This document shows, piece after piece, positions 1 to 12,261 of a stretch of DNA of 64,000 bases. A program made the position numbers and the translations under genes. The DNA is from Gentiana macrophylla (taxonomy: Eukaryota; Streptophyta; Magnoliopsida; Gentianales; Gentianaceae). Location of the stretch: assembly GCA_026214975.1 (NCBI GenBank), contig CM047805.1, positions 61,372,834 to 61,436,833 of the forward strand. The letters are read 5' to 3'. Every line of letters starts with the position of its first letter. Positions within the stretch are counted from its first letter, which is position 1. The notes below the pieces were generated by a model, which did not search any database, was not told where the DNA came from, and saw nothing but the letters and a program-made list of their open reading frames with translations.

Positions 1-1556
1 AATTACGTGAATGTCAGTTTGTTAACTGTGAGTGAGTATAACAATCAGTTTCAGTATTCTGCATAAACAATAATAAATGCTAAATAAGCAAATGACTGAA
101 TGTAATGCGTAAAGTAAATAGAGCAAGATTTATAGTGGTTCCAGGTGGTGTAATCATTTACGTCCACTCTTCCCCTGTGATGTAGGAGGAAAATTCCACT
201 AGAACTTTCTGAGGTAAGTTGTTACAAAAAGTCCTAATCGATAGTCCTTGACTAATCCATATCTTCACTATCTAATGAATCAAAGAACAGGCCGGATTGC
301 TTCTCTCCAACTGCTTGAGCCACTAGTCCTTAGAGGGTTGTGTTGCCTCTTCACCACTACCACCACAAACACAATCTACCCATTTTGCAAATGACAATCA
401 CATTGGCAAATCCTTGACCGGATTGCTTCACAGTCTAAACCTTTGATTAAGAATCAAAGTTGGGCTGAGAATCAATAATTTGATTCTTGCTTGTGGTTCT
501 TCTAAGTGTCAAATTCTGGATTTGATCTTTGTAGCTTGAACAATTGAAGAAATCTAGATATGATCTTGTTGAGCGCAGATATTGATAGCAATTCGGATGA
601 ATTAGACTTGAGCACAATAACGCTTGTAATCTTGCTAATTCATGTTTTCGGTGTTTGATCCTTGATGCCAAGTCCTCTATTTATAGTGTGAGGTCCAACG
701 TTCATCTTGCTTGAATTTGAATTCTATCAAAGTCTATATTTTCAGCTGTCAGGTGTCAGTGACCATTCTGACATGTCATTCCTTCATCCAATAGAGTTCT
801 TTGATTTGTAACGTTCGAATGTACTTTCGCTTTACGGGATGGTGACTATAAAATTGAGTATCCTGATCGCTTTTATCTTGAGTGGCGATTATCGCTTTTG
901 TTAACTGACTTAGAGTGTTAACTGAGTTTTACTCTTCTTCAAAACTTAGTACTCTATTTATCTCGATTTTATATGATCAATCAGACACACCATTCCTTAT
1001 ATAAATTCTATAAGATATCACTGTCCTTATGTATCTTAGTTCTTCATACAAGATCCATAAAGTCAAATCAGGAAATCACAGATTTACCTGAATTCTAACT
1101 TTATAGTCTTGGCTTAAATCTTCATAACTGAGTCTGAACCCTCGGTTCTTCAATCTTTTACAACTGAGTCTGTATCCCTCAGTTCTTCATATACTGAGTT
1201 TGTTCCCTCAGTTCTTCATTTAGATAAGTCAACCGAGTGTGTGTCCCTCAGCGAACTTACCTTCTTCATTTTCGAGTAAGACTTCAGTTTTAGTTGTACA
1301 TCTTCAGTTTTATGTCATGTAATAGTTTTCTAGATGATTTCCAGTTTTCATTTTTACGACACTTCTATCTATTACAGTGCTTGTCGGATATAACCTATAC
1401 AATTATCAGACTCTAGTAAATCATATACATTCAGTTCTAGATATCTTTTAGCATTTCACTATAACAGCTAGTTTCAGCACTTCATCAATGGGGTATAAGC
1501 AAACAAGTAACTAAATAAGATGAATTATCATCAAAATTAAAATTTTATTTCCAACA
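1..1556 (-). repeat. Sirevirus-family LTR, reverse orientation, cut by window start
   Basis: Read on the minus strand, this begins with TGTTGGAA at 1556 and follows the same order as the LTR at 37709-39397. It has the early block around CTAGCTGTTATAG, a TATA-like stretch near 130 and the block 'ggttccaggtggtgtaat' (minus-strand counterpart of the sequence just before the TATA box of the forward LTRs). The PBS-side end lies off the window. No polypurine tract follows 1556, so this is a 5' LTR whose body lies to the left, or a solo LTR. It is related to the 37.7-64 kb elements but clearly more diverged. Confidence 0.8.
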
Positions 1557-2379
1557 GTTTCGATAGTTATATTTTTTTTGGATTTTTGAGATTTTTCCAA
1601 CAAGTTTTAAGCATTTTATTTAGAAGAAAACTCGTCTCGCCCGAAATGATACCGATACGCGACGATCAAGGTGCCTCAGTAGTCTCCGAGTCGGCGACCG
1701 CGACCGCGAGTTTGAACCATGTTTGTAACACCACACAACATCTACTGGGGCACAACATCGGGGTGTGTGGCTCAATTTTCTTGATGTCGATTGTCACATA
1801 CGACCTCCAAATGTCGAACCTCATGTGTAAGGTTGAACTTTCCAGAGGTCAATTGTCACATTCGACCTTTAAAAGCTTGAACCTTAGTTATGAGGTTCGA
1901 CTTTCCGAAGGCGATCGAACCTCATTGTGGTGCCTCAAAAGTAAGTTTACCATTGTGACAGTAAATACACCCTTTCTCATTTCCTTTTTTGGGAGAGTAT
2001 TACTTTCTTGTTTTGGGCAAAACACCCATTTCTTGTTTGTGAGCCAAAGTACGGGTTTGTTGTTGTTCTTAGAACAAAGGACATCTATGTGTGTCTTTTA
2101 GACGTATGTTATGATCCTAATTGTTGTGGGAGAAAGCGGTCGATCTTTTTGTTGTTTCACGTGTTGCTTTCTGCTTTGTAAATGCTACTGTCCAATGGTA
2201 ACACCTTTTTTTCACTATGATAGGGGAATGGTAAAGCCTTTTGTGCTGGTGGTGATGCTGTAATTGTAGTTCGTGATTGCAGCGAAAGTGAGTTCTTTTT
2301 ATCTCTCCTCACAATTTTTAGAATGGAATAAGACATGTAACCCCCTATTAGATATATATACCATCTATGTATATATAAC
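1557..2379. other. Unassigned intergenic sequence with short degenerate repeats
   Basis: No gene is recognised. Between about 1780 and 1930 a degenerate block containing 'tcgaacctcatg', 'gaaccttagttatgagg' and 'gaggttcgac' recurs on both strands, suggesting an old small repeat. A 171-codon frame at 1586-2101 has no recognisable domain. The segment 1660-1720 is more GC-rich than its surroundings. Confidence 0.4.
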
Positions 2380-2728
2380 GCCGGTAACTCCATTTTGTAC
2401 TGTTATGACGGATGGAGATACCTTCAAATGCAAGAAATTGAAACAGATGCATTCAAACGCAAAAATCAAAGGAGATAACAGAAAAACAAGAAGAACACAG
2501 ATTTAACGTGGAAAACCCCTCTCAAAGTGAGAGAGATAAAAAAACACGGGCAGAAAAGAGATCTTTATTATTATGCACCTTTGAGTTCTGATTTCACACA
2601 CACGAGACAATGCGACAACAAGCGCATTTATAGGCACAAATCCCTAAACCCTAGCCGCAAGGAATCTTTTATCCGATACACCATAAATACCCCTACACGT
2701 GTCCTCCTTTTAATGACAACTTGTATAG
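2380..2728 (-). repeat. Probable Copia LTR fragment, reverse orientation
   Basis: On the minus strand this contains 'gaggggttttccacgtt' followed by a T-rich stretch, wording common at the transcribed end of plant Copia LTRs. It runs directly into the scaffold gap. No matching partner or target duplication is visible, so the family is unresolved. Confidence 0.35.
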
Positions 2729-2828
2729 NNNNNNNNNNNNNNNNNNNNNNNNNNNNNNNNNNNNNNNNNNNNNNNNNNNNNNNNNNNNNNNNNNNNNNNN
2801 NNNNNNNNNNNNNNNNNNNNNNNNNNNN
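2729..2828. other. Scaffold gap (100 Ns)
   Basis: Exactly 100 N characters, the conventional filler for a gap of unknown size. The sequence on its right enters an LTR about 1,770 bp from that LTR's start, so the true missing length is probably far more than 100 bp. Confidence 0.98.
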
Positions 2829-3025
2829 GGTAGATGCCGAACACTTGGACGGCTCTATGCGTAACTACTCTCCTGACGGGTCAAAGTCGTTACGATCTTT
2901 AGATCAACCAAGGTAAATCCACCGCCTACTAACTCGCTTGTTTATTGCTTAAACGGGTTCGATCCTGCTTTAAAAGGAAATAAATTTTTGAATTCGCCGC
3001 TGCCCGCTGCCAGATTTCCCTAACA
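2829..3025 (+). repeat. E1 left LTR, 3' end only
   Basis: This matches 10105-10289 with small differences and ends in CCTAACA, the same terminus as the solo LTR at 23458. The rest of this LTR, about 1.77 kb, is missing in the adjacent gap. Confidence 0.85.
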
Positions 3026-3029
3026 AAGC

Positions 3030-3048
3030 TGGTATCGTGAGAGAGCTT
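3030..3048 (+). other. E1 primer-binding site (initiator Met tRNA type)
   Basis: TGGTATC followed by a disturbed AGAG, four bases after the LTR end. Plant LTR elements primed by initiator tRNA-Met carry TGGTATCAGAGC here; this copy has small insertions. Confidence 0.6.
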
Positions 3049-3399
3049 CGAACTTAAGCAATAAGCATGTTATTTTGCATGCCAGAGTTAATTTTATCGC
3101 TTAAAATCACATAATTAAAATATGAAAGATTTTTTATTTGCAAAAGTGATACATGAAAAGAGAAGAAAACGAGATCGTAAGTCGCCGGTCATCGGCGGGC
3201 GGGTCGGTCGATGGCGGCGCGGTGGAAGTAGGCAGCTCGTCGCCGCGGCCGCCGGTTGACCGGTCAATGCCTTCATGATATCCAAATTTTGTTTTGTGTA
3301 TTTTGTGATTCAATACGGTTCATAGCAGATTGATAATTGCCTTTTGTTTAGTTTGTCATATATCGGCTAACCAAACGGTTCAAATAGTTTGCCATCGAT

Positions 3400-3920
3400 G
3401 CCACATGGCATTAAAATAATAATAGTCTTTGCAACTTTGTTTGAATAAAATGCTGGCCTTTCCAAATATTTGATTTGGTAAAAGGCTTAGCTTGCGCCCA
3501 CTTCCAAAATTTTGATTTTGGAAAGTCTGCCACTTAAACCAAAATTATTTGCCTTTCCAAATATTTAATTTGGAATAGTTTCCAGTTCTTTTCAAATATT
3601 CGATTAGTAGTGCTTAGCTTGCGCCACTTCCAAAATTTCGATTTTGAAAGCCGGCTGTGCCTAAGCCAAATTTGCTTTGAAACTGACCGCATCCCTTTGA
3701 TTACGAATCAAAAGGAAAGAAACAAAAGATAAATAATTTTAATTTTGATTTATTTTGGAATAGTTCTAATTAACTAAAATTAAAATTAAAATCGGTTTAA
3801 AATTAATCGTTAATTTTATTTCGATTAAAATCATTTAATTAATTAAATGTTAATTAGTTAATTGATTGGATAAAATTATTTAATAGATTAAATGTTAATT
3901 GATTAATTATGATGCAAGTA
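3400..3920 (+). repeat. AT-rich tandem and inverted repeats in the E1 leader
   Basis: Two imperfect units near 3443-3540 and 3549-3650 share 'cttagcttgcgcc' followed by 'acttccaaaatttt' and its near-complement, so each could fold into a hairpin. From 3710 the sequence is low-complexity A/T (runs of ttaattaattaa). No coding capacity is seen. Confidence 0.55.
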
Positions 3921-6900
3921 GTTAAATTTTAATTTTATCTTTTTCATAAGATTTTATTGTATGGATTAGATATAGTGGATATAATATGATTATATGGACC
4001 TTTATTGATAATGGACTCGACCGATAGGATAGATGTGAATGATTTAATTTTTCCTGTTGGTTTAAAATTGTCCTAGGCCATTATGAAGAACGTGACCTAG
4101 TTTATTTTCACAGATTTTATCCCATTCGTTAACTCCCCCGTGTGTATGGGGTGTATTTATTAGATAAAATTAAATGTAACAAGAATGGAGCGGAAGATGG
4201 AGACCAAAGAAAGATTTAAAATAAAGATCCCATTGGAGAATTCGAAGATTAAAGATCCTATTGGCGGTTGCAAATACCCTTAGATTGTGGAACCCGCTGT
4301 TTCGCTGGGCTTGTATTCGAAACCGCACTCAGAAAAGTCCATGATCATACCGGTTACTTTACGATTTATTTATTTTGTGCTTGTATTTATTTTATGTGAT
4401 ACGATAGATGCAATGACTAGTGCACGATCTAGATAAATGTGTGTGGATGTATGTCTATAGAGATAGATATATTTGATGAGCCCACAATTAAATTAATTAA
4501 GTGAATTAATTTACTTAAATACTTCCACAACAAAAATCAAGTCGAAATATTGTCTCCCAATATTATAAATGACGGTGAAGAGCCTTTGTTCGATCCAATC
4601 GATCGCCCTCGCCGGGAGTTGACTCTACCACGGGTATATCGTCGTTATTGAGATATGATCGTGATGAGATCTCGCGAATATTGGGTTATGACTTGACTGT
4701 AGTATTGCGGGTGATTGGCCTCGCCGTACCGCCTTATTCTAGAGAGGCAAGCGGTTGACTACCACATAAAGATGTGAATTGTCAAAGAGTTGACTAGTCA
4801 ACCACCAAGAGTCACATGTAGATGTGATTGGTAAGAGTTACATACCTTTTGAATTATTCCGGTTGATCGCCCTCGCTGGAATCGGGGTAACTAGATGGGA
4901 TCTTGGCCACTAAAGAATTTTGAAAGATTCTTGAAAGTCAATCGGGAGTAGTTGACTAGTGGAGCAAAATCATAAATCAAAAGACCATTTTTGATTTTAT
5001 GTGTATAAACAACAACACTCTTTTATTTTCATTTTTATGTTGTAGTTTTAGCAAACTTTATATTTATATTTTATTCTCGATTAGTAAAACCAAATTATGA
5101 TCAATTAATTTTGAGAAACGCTCTCAAATATGGTTAAGTAATTTTAATCCTTTTAAAATAAGCAATGACACGAGCCATCCCGCTATAAGAGTTAGAGACA
5201 AGGAGATTACATAATTGATGCAAAGGTTCGAGACTTTAATTATTAATGAAAGCGAAGCTCATGATATTATTAAATCATTTGAAATAAGTTTCAATGAATT
5301 AGTCATTTATTGATACGATCCAAGATGATCATTCACCACACGGGTGACAATTAATTCAAACGCTGGATAAGAATGACCACATCTAATTTTGGAAAGGTTG
5401 TTTTCAAAATTGTAAGATTTAAGTATCGACTTAATTCTATCATTGCTTAAAGGTTAATTAAATAGTCAATGTTTTGAATACGATTCAAAAGGTTAAATAA
5501 ACTATTTAATAAACTTGAGATTTTCTTTATAAAAGGAAATTGAAGACATAGCTCTTGTGATCTTGTAAGTCTTATGATGACTACACTAAGAAATATTTAC
5601 AAGTGCTTAAAGGATTAAAAAGGAAAGTTAGGGCATGTGCTTAAATAGAGAACTTATTGAAGTTTCTATTCTAGGCAAGTGAGTTGAGATAAATCTATCT
5701 AAGTTCAAGTCAACTCTTAGATATATGATATCTTACGAGTGTGATTAAATTAGAAAGATTAAAATGTATATGGAAGGTGAAGCAAACGTTGTAACACTTA
5801 CCACATTCTCGATCTTGTAAACCGATAAGGAACTAAATAAATGTTATTATGTTCCGGTTCTTATGAAGAACATACTTTCGGCTATTTGTTAGATTTAGTA
5901 GATATATTCAATTGTAAAGAATAAATGTTATTCGATAAAGTTGAAAGGTCACCGAATCTAACATACTAGATTGATGTCACTATATAGTTGATATATGTGA
6001 TGAGATCTCAACTAAATATTTGTATGGTCATTATCCTTGATATTTGTAATTGTTCTAGATGTCGATTCTCTCCGAAGAGAAGCGGTAATTAAACGTCATT
6101 CGATGATGTTAAGCCATATGATTATGAATCATGTGGGTTATGCGATCTTATCTAAAGATGACTAAAATACCCTTTTATGAAAAGGTTATAAAAATCTAGA
6201 AAATTGTCTAAAGCCTAAACATACCGACAAGTTTGTTGGCTTGTGACAATTAATGCCACAAATAATTGTTTGTTAATCTCTACGACTATTTTTAGAAATA
6301 GTCAAGTGTACTAAGTGAAGTGCATAATTCGTGAAGCCCCAAAAGTTCGAGCCAAGATTTAATACGAGATTGATGAGCTACTTAGAAATTAATCATCAAT
6401 TGATTGAAGTAATTAATACCTGGCGGGTGTTTCGTGTCGTCTGGAAGGGAATAAGATTCTCCTTGAAGGATACCATCTTTGGGATACGCAATTAGATTGT
6501 GTTCCCAAAATAGAAATAACACTTTATATGATAAAGGTGTGATGCAATCCATGCGATGTATCCCCACCCGCTTCGGGTAAGTGCCCTTATACTTAAAACT
6601 AGTTCCAAAGAATAAAGGTTGAATAAATTCCATATTAGATATGGAAGAGGATAATGTCGAATCTATCTTAACCGATGATTTGAAGTTTTCATAGGCAAAG
6701 TCGTAAAAGGGCTTGAGCCTAGTACGACATATGCAACTTTGTGGAATATCCTAGAAAGTACGCTTAGATATCATTTACTCGTCAATGAGCAAAAGGTGTT
6801 TGTCTCCAAACATGTCGTTTTCTAGAGGGAAGTGTTTCTTCCAAGAGAAACAAATGGGAGTGAATCGATCTCAAAAGAGTTTGAGAACCACAAAGATATA

Positions 6901-7288
6901 TTCAACCAATGGAACGTGAGCAGACGCCACATAGCGATGAGGTGTAAACACCGCCAAAGGCACACAAAAGTTGTGTAAGTCTCAGTGGATAACCTCAAGC
7001 CTCGAAAAGGTCATTGGTATGTTCATCTTGAAGAATGAATATCTCACGACTTATGAAAGAATGTTTGAAAGGCAGTGTTGAGAGATATGGCCAGAGCCAT
7101 AAAATCAATTAGATTCCATCGCTGACAACCAAAAGTTATGAACCTAGTTTGTCTTACCTGCAGGGAATGTCCTCATAGCCGAGCCCAGCCTATTCGTGAC
7201 TATGCTTGTTGTAACTTCGTGATCATGGCTATATGATAGTGTTGAGGACGCTGGGCAAACAAATTTCAATGTTCATAGACGATAACAT

Positions 7289-7440
7289 GATACGAGAGCC
7301 CACGAGATCCATTTATGGACTCAAACATGTTTCTCTAGATTTATTTTGTTTGACAATCAAAGGAGTTTGACTTAGTCAAAAGAAGGATACGCCATGTGCA
7401 AGATGGATAGTGGGAGTGTGTTACGATTTTCGTAAGGTAT
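7289..7440 (+). pseudogene. Copia reverse transcriptase remnant (E1)
   Basis: One frame reads SIYGLKHVSR, the counterpart of the Copia RT motif (A/S)xYGLKQASR. It is followed after a frame change by KDTPCARW and a GSV-like stretch, resembling the DEPCVYK...GS segment that precedes the YVDD box in this lineage. Stops and frameshifts interrupt it. The rest of the polymerase is not readable. Its position about 0.9 kb before the 3' LTR fits a Copia RT. Confidence 0.6.
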
Positions 7441-7844
7441 TGATATCTCTCTCGAGAATTGTCACCCCATGTCACACCAATTAATGTTTGGTAGTTCAAG
7501 GTCTTTACGAAAGACTTGGATTAGCAGCCTTATTTTTTTAGAAATAAGAATCTATAGTGATAGATTTAATCATTGCTAGATTATTGTTTACCTATATGTA
7601 TGTGATGCTAAAAGAAGTTTAGCATAGATCGTAAGATCTATCTCGTGTTAGACGCTGGTCCTAAAGATGAGGTGAAAGATGATGCTTATGGAAGGTTTCC
7701 TTCGCCATCGCGATAGAACCATCATAAAGGAAATACCGGATGTTCATGGTTCATGAAGAGTCATGAGCAAGTATGAAAGTAACTCGTAAATGTCGAGAAT
7801 ATCCTTAAACAAGTTAAGGAAGAATTCTGGTTTATCGAAACTTG

Positions 7845-7990
7845 AGTTAGATAAATATAGTTATACAGACGTATATCCCGAGTCTTACGGGCGAGTGGAG
7901 CTACAACTGGGTTTGCAAATACGTTGATTAAGTGATACAGTTGAGTCTGAAATGTTCTAGCCTACGGGTCACTCAGAACTCTACAACTTA
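7845..7990 (+). pseudogene. Copia RNase H remnant (E1)
   Basis: A short frame gives ELDKYSYTDVYPE, comparable to the GYTDADF start of Copia RNase H, where the aspartate is catalytic. The downstream region is too broken to follow. It lies between the RT remnant and the 3' LTR, as expected. The call rests on one short motif and its position. Confidence 0.45.
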
Positions 7991-8334
7991 GCCAAAACAC
8001 AAAGAGTGCCTGTGAGGCGCAGCTGAGCAAAGATATGGATCTAGAAGGTTCATTCATGAACCTTATACGGTTCTTCCACCTTTCCTCGATATAGCCGATA
8101 TAAGTAAGTGAATTTATTGCTCAAGCAAGGACCAGTGGTCTCGCCAGAGATTCGTGTGTGTGTTGAGGCGGTTCCTTTGACTTTGTCATTTGGAACGTGA
8201 TACGAAGATAGTCCGAGTCCCCACGGATAGCGATCCGCTTATGGCTGTGGCTGGTTAAGTAGTATTGCATGAGATTATTGTGTTTCAACTTCGCCTTGTG
8301 TGTGCTAGTGATTGGTTTTAGGCCAAGAGGAGAT

Positions 8335-10289
8335 TGTTGGAATAAGGTCCTAAACCCAATCGGTAGGACCGATCCGACCGGGTCGGATCATTTCTACTAT
8401 TTCTTTATGTTTATACATATATTAAATGGCTTTTTTGTTGTCATATATATGTTCTTTTAAAGAACCAATTATGAATTGTTATATGATAACGCCCTTAGTA
8501 TTAAATCGTGATAGTAGAAACCATGATAAAGCGATTATGGTTGATGAGATCTCTAATCACTTTAATAAGTTTGATACTTAAATGTCTCTAGTCGATGTAC
8601 TATTAAATAGGGCATTGATAGTATAAAACAGACTCAGCACGTATTAGATGTCTTCTTCGTCTTTAAGTAAGGTGGATAGATCTCGCCTCATCGAAGTGTA
8701 GAGACACTTGACCGTGACGTGGACGGTATTGTAGAATGCGTATGTTGGGATCGACCCACTTACACGGATAAGTGTCACACTATGTGGCGGTTGTGTAATT
8801 ATCCTTTGACCGAGTCTTTATGGCATCACGGTGTGATTGTCATGCTTTGACACTATGAGGTTTCCCCAGCCACGGGTGATCATGCGGTAGTGATTGGGTA
8901 TGAGCATCAAGCACGCGAGTATACATGATTGGTCGTCCGGGAATCGCAGATCCTATGTTTGGGATCGAATATCCGAAATGGCCTTCTTATAAGAATGTCT
9001 TACTCTCGTGAATCTTTGCAAAGTGAGTAAACAAGTTACTTCGAGAGAGCATGATATCCAGATTATAAGATACGGTCGTTGATGTTTTGACACTCACTAA
9101 CGCAATCGTATGGATATTATTATTGCGATAGATTGTAAGTTACACGGTAAATCGCTTCACATGAAAGGTAGTAGTCATTGCATTTGACTCTTCCGATGAT
9201 TGGGGTCACGGTGTGTTGCTGACGCTATCCCGTGATCGTTAGGTAATGGCGGCATTTTCGTAATTTGCACTTTGTGTCCGCGCCAACATATTCGAAGCCT
9301 ATCGGGTCACACACATAAGAACATCTAGCCGATTAAAATGTGGTTATAGATGATAACCAAATAAGGAAAGTTTATCTCGAGACTATAAAGGTTATAAAGG
9401 TAAATTAATATGGTGGTATTTATTTATTATGAATAAATATAATACAAGATATTAATTATGTTGATTAATTAAATGTATGTATTTAGATACATATGTCAAA
9501 AATATATATGTATATTGATACACATGTATTTTGCAAATTAATTAATCATAGTATTATATTATATTAATTGATTAAACATATATATATTTGATATGTATGT
9601 TAGGCGCCACTTTCCAAGTACATTAGATGTATTTGGATTGTGCAAGTTGATTGATAAATAATATTATCATATATTAATATTAGATATTAATGACTATAGA
9701 TTTGCACACACGTGTAAATTGATTTATGGTGATATGATAAATATAATCAATATAAGATATTGACAATATCTTGAAATATTCAATATGCGATATTGATAAT
9801 ATCCTGTATTTATTTAATACGAGATATTATAATAAATGAGATAAGTCAATCAATTATATTTTCCTTATTTTATTGGGAAAAGGTTTTCTTCCACTTCTAC
9901 TCGTCGGCGCCACTTCTACTATAAATAAGAGGTGGGTGTCAAGCTCTTTGTACAACACAATTCCAAGAACTAATAGTTCTTGTGTAAAATGTAGAGCATC
10001 CTATGTAGAGTTGGAGAGAGGGGAAAAGGCCGGTCTAAGCAACCGGAGTTTTCCAATAAAGAATCCATGACGGGATTCCGCGAAGCCGCTCGTGTGGATT
10101 CAAATGTAGATGCCGAACACTGGGCGGCTCTATGAAGAACTACTCTCCTTAGACGGTCAAAGCGCCGATCTTTTAGATCAACCAAGGTAACCACCGCCTA
10201 CTAACTCGCTTGTTTATTGCTTAAACGGGTCGATCCTGCTTAAAAGGAAATAAATTTTTGAATTCGCTGCTCCCGCTGAGATTTCCTAA
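8335..10289 (+). repeat. E1 right LTR
   Basis: It begins TGTTGGAATAAGG directly after the purine tract and ends CCTAA, apparently lacking the terminal CA. It is homologous along its length to the solo LTR 21648-23458. A TATA box (TATAAATA) at 9920-9927 is followed by a conserved 'gaggtgggtgtcaagctc' that probably marks the transcription start. A 65-codon ORF at 9873-10070 is a by-product of this region. Confidence 0.88.
9920..9927 (+). promoter_or_regulatory. TATA box of the E1 LTR
   Basis: TATAAATA, conserved at the same LTR position in the solo LTR (near 23082-23089), about 370 bp before the LTR end. Confidence 0.65.
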
Positions 10290-12256
10290 TGTAATATCTC
10301 CTCGACAGTTGTCCAAGGCATTCGGGAATACCTTTCTCCTCGTGATGCATTAGCATCCACTTTCACTCACCAAAGATACCGTGGTGGTCTGCTTCAAATT
10401 TTCTTCGTACTCTGGCCACCCGTAAGGGTTTTTTCGAATATAAAGTTGGATTTGGGAACCGAGCACCTTTGTTTGTTGGAGGATGTGCTTCATTCATCAT
10501 CCGATTGGTAGAGTCCGCTTTACCCTTCAATACAAAGTTCCTTTATCAATGGTTGTAGGATGAATTCTTCTTGTTTACTGCACTGTTTCTAGGTCTGACC
10601 TTTTCAAGATGACTTCCAGGTATGATACATTTCTCAGGTGTGAACTTGGGACCATTCTTGGTCTTAGGTTCAAACTTGTGTTGTTTATTATATTTGTTGT
10701 CATATTGATTTTCATAACCTAGAGCTGACCTAGATCCTCACATTTGAGGTGGTTTGTATGCTGGTATTGAGACAGACTTAGCCAGTATGTTGCCACCAGA
10801 TAACTTGTCATCCGGTTTCTATTGATTACCTGAGTCTGATTATTTACCAGTTTTATCAGCCTTTAAGCTTTCCAAGTCACTTATTAACATTCTATTTTAT
10901 TTTCTGAAATCGTCACATTCCTTTTTGAGAATTTCATGATTTGTTTGAATTTATTTAAAATTATTAATAAGATTCTGAATTAAGCAATTGGATTCAGGAA
11001 TAGGAATATAATATTGTGCAAAGTGTTAGAATGTGAAACATATGTCTTAGATGTTGAGGCATAAGATAATACCTCGCTTCTTCTATCTCTTTGCCATTAG
11101 CACAAGTAAGATTGTTCATCATCCGAGTTGGAAGAGCTTCTATCGTCACCAATCATCGCCACCTAAGTAAGTACCATCGCTTCTACTGATCTTAGCTTTT
11201 AAGGCTCTTATGCTTCTTTTCTTAGCAGTTGAGTGCTTCCTTCCATCGTCTGATTTATTCTTTCATCTTTCATCATCAATATTATTCTTGACGCCTGGTG
11301 CTGGCCAATCAGCCTTGAAGTGCCATAGTTTGTTGCACTTAAAGCACATAATTCTTCTTATCTATTTCTGTCCTTGTTGCCTTTCTCATGACTTTTGGAG
11401 GATTTGTGTCTTGATGAGCTCCCGTTCTTTTGTCTTCCTGAAAATTTCTCAAATCTTATCAAAAGGTGGACCATTTGTTCTTTCCAGACTTTAGTGTCTT
11501 TGTTGGTGCTCTCGCACACTTTCAACTAGTTATCGTGCTAGATGCCACCAAGGCGCCGGGTCTTATGTTCATCGCTTTGACACCTTCTTTGTTATTTAAT
11601 GCAAATTCATGAGCCTTCGCCTCGACAATAGAGTCGAGTATCACCGCCAACTTCAAAGTTCCTTGCATGGCGGTTGTCTTGATCTTCATCTTTCTAGTCG
11701 GCCTCTCAAGACCTTCAAACATACTTTCTTCTATGGGTAGGTCCGACTAAGCCGTGCCGTCAGCTTCACTATTACAGAGAATCGATATCCATCTCGCCTC
11801 CACTCGATTCTCAAGGCTTCATGTTGAAGTTTTCAAAAAATTCTTGGCTACCGTTAATTTATTTTGCTTTATTGCTTATGAGTCTTCATTTATCAAAGCC
11901 ACTTTGTCCCACGCCTCATTGGATGACTTGCGCCTTTGACTCGCATGAACATATTGCTATCAAGGTCTTCATATTCATATCTTTTTCCACAAAGTCTAGA
12001 TTGATTTTTTTCTTTCATCTCTAGTCCGCTCACTTTGGGCTTCTACCCAACTACCAACATCACCTAGTCATGACATGCTTCATGATTTCGATAGACCTTC
12101 AAGATGACATCTATCATATCCACTTAGATTGTCGCATGATCAAAAAGCATTTGTATCTTATATTCTACAAAACTAATAACGTTAAATACTAGATCTTAGA
12201 CACTAATCCTTAAGATTCCATGAATGCAAGATTTAGAATATTTTGAGAAAAAAGTT
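10290..12256 (-). pseudogene. Gag region of minus-strand Sirevirus-type element R
   Basis: On the minus strand a zinc-knuckle coding segment lies at 11346-11305: C-F-K-C-N-K-L-W-H-F-K-A-D-W, i.e. CX2CX4HX4C with the last Cys changed to Trp. The 66-codon frame at 11522-11722 lies upstream of it in transcription order and would be gag C-terminal sequence. The segment below 11000 should be the start of pol but is unreadable. The matching 5' LTR and PBS are at 21250 onward; E2 has been inserted between the two parts. Frameshifts are numerous. Confidence 0.6.
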
Positions 12257-12261
12257 CTTTG
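12257..12261 (+). repeat. Target-site duplication of E2, left copy (CTTTG)
   Basis: CTTTG here and at 21176-21180, directly flanking the TG...CA ends of E2. A 5-bp duplication is standard for Copia integration. Confidence 0.9.

Larger units (their letters stand above)
2829..10289 (+). mobile_element. Degenerate Copia-type LTR retrotransposon E1
   Basis: The left LTR end (2829-3025) and the complete right LTR (8335-10289) match in their last ~190 bp. A primer-binding site follows the left LTR and a purine-rich tract (caagaggagat) precedes the right one. The interior has no long ORF, but RT and RNase H remnants lie just before the 3' LTR, the order expected for Copia. A GC-rich stretch (3180-3262) and AT-rich repeats (3440-3920) fill the leader. 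The left boundary is hidden in the gap, so no target duplication can be checked. It appears to sit inside the minus-strand element R. Confidence 0.8.

Noticed and set aside
1586..2101. 171-codon ORF
   Set aside because: No domain, low-complexity repeats on both strands and no intron or promoter context; open by chance.
4789..4802. 14-bp palindrome GTTGACTAGTCAAC with W-box cores
   Set aside because: Single occurrence in a decayed element; expected by chance in a window of this size with this composition.
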